Shown in pieces: positions 10,939 through 11,252 of a stretch of 11,252 bases of DNA. The position numbers and the translations under genes were made by a program. Position 1 is the stretch's first letter. The number at the start of each line of letters is the position of its first letter. The stretch comes from Candidatus Aenigmatarchaeota archaeon (GTDB lineage: Archaea > Aenigmatarchaeota > Aenigmatarchaeia > Aenigmatarchaeales > DAIDAN01): assembly GCA_027310605.1 (NCBI GenBank), contig DAIDAN010000017.1, positions 1 through 11,252 on the forward strand. Reading direction: 5' to 3'. The notes below the pieces were generated by a model. It worked only from the letters and a program-made list of their open reading frames with translations. It was not told where the DNA came from and did no database searches.

Positions 10939-11252
10939 TTAACGAGCCGCCAAGTACGGCCCCACGAAATTCAGGAGCAGTATGAACAGCACTGCCAGTG
11001 TTATCGCGCGCACAATCTTTTTCGACTTTCTTTTCGCGTATTTTTTCGCAACAGCGTCAACCATCAGCCCGCCGTCGAGCGGATAAATCGGAAGGATGTT
11101 GAAAATTCCCACGAAAATCGAGAGCAGCCAGATGAAGGCAAGCAAGGGATAAAGGACAGAGAAGTTTCCAATCCCGTCCGTATTGAGGCTTGTCGAGACG
11201 CCGAGATATGCGAGGTTCGGAATCCTCGTGTTGTTCCCGAGCACTATATTGT
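10939..11252 (-). CDS. M50 family (site-2-protease-like) membrane metalloprotease, C-terminal part
   Basis: The frame remains open past the right edge of the window, so the N-terminus and the HExxH zinc site lie outside; the GTG at 11244 need not be the start. The visible part (about 103 residues) has a hydrophobic segment LYPLLAFIWLLSIFVGIFNILPIYPLDGG, in which N-I-L-P-x-x-P-L-D-G-G matches the second S2P motif (N-x-x-P-x-x-x-x-D-G), the Asp being the third zinc ligand. A basic stretch KKYAKRKSKK and a final membrane segment follow. Such enzymes cut substrates within the membrane. The gene is convergent to nusA and unrelated to the RNAP cluster. Confidence 0.85.
   Translation of the reverse strand, partial: NIVLGNNTRIPNLAYLGVSTSLNTDGIGNFSVLYPLLAFIWLLSIFVGIFNILPIYPLDGGLMVDAVAKKYAKRKSKKIVRAITLAVLFILLLNFVGPYLAAR

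Noticed and set aside
1..11252. tRNA, rRNA, insertion sequence or replication origin
   Set aside because: I saw no cloverleaf, rRNA segment, transposase motif or origin-binding repeat in the window by eye; a covariance-model search was not possible.

Overview
The window is archaeal chromosomal DNA carrying the core RNA polymerase gene cluster in the conserved archaeal order rpoH - rpoB - rpoA1 (A') - rpoA2 (A'') - rpl30e - [small Cys-rich protein] - nusA, all on the + strand. It is flanked on the left by the 3' end of a PGF-pre-PGF-type surface protein gene (+) and on the right by the 3' end of an M50 (site-2-protease-like) membrane protease gene (-). The split A'/A'' largest subunit, the H subunit, eukaryote-like L30e and the two-KH NusA are all archaeal hallmarks. 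RpoB is one unsplit polypeptide of about 1122 residues. I infer a DPANN-type or otherwise deep archaeal lineage from sequence divergence and the tail-anchored PGF-pre-PGF protein; the phylum cannot be fixed from the sequence alone.

Layout: 2-544 surface protein C-terminus; 545-875 gap with promoter-like and repeat sequences; 876-1154 rpoH; 1155-1601 gap with terminator, promoter and structured rpoB leader; 1602-4970 rpoB; 4971-5391 repeat-filled gap; 5392-7884 rpoA1; 7885-8315 gap with a 28-bp palindrome, a Nudix hydrolase remnant and repeats; 8316-9461 rpoA2; 9462-9780 repeat-filled gap; 9781-10110 rpl30e; 10188-10379 GDCCVxC-like small protein; 10390-10797 nusA; 10798-10938 gap; 10939-11252 M50 protease, truncated by the window edge.

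Together the genes encode the catalytic body of the polymerase (B, A', A'', H) and an elongation/termination factor (NusA), with one ribosomal protein.

Three things stand out. (1) The catalytic centre is unusual: the trigger-loop His of A'' is Gln, and the bridge helix of A' lacks several nearly universal residues. (2) The RNAP genes are separated by 320-450-bp A-rich gaps filled with degenerate copies of one dispersed repeat family, all in the + orientation, instead of the tight spacing typical of this operon. (3) Several genes carry hairpin or U-rich sequences directly at their stop codons, and likely start codons are preceded by a GTGAT/GGTG Shine-Dalgarno element in a nearly fixed register. 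That element points to a CTG start for rpoH.
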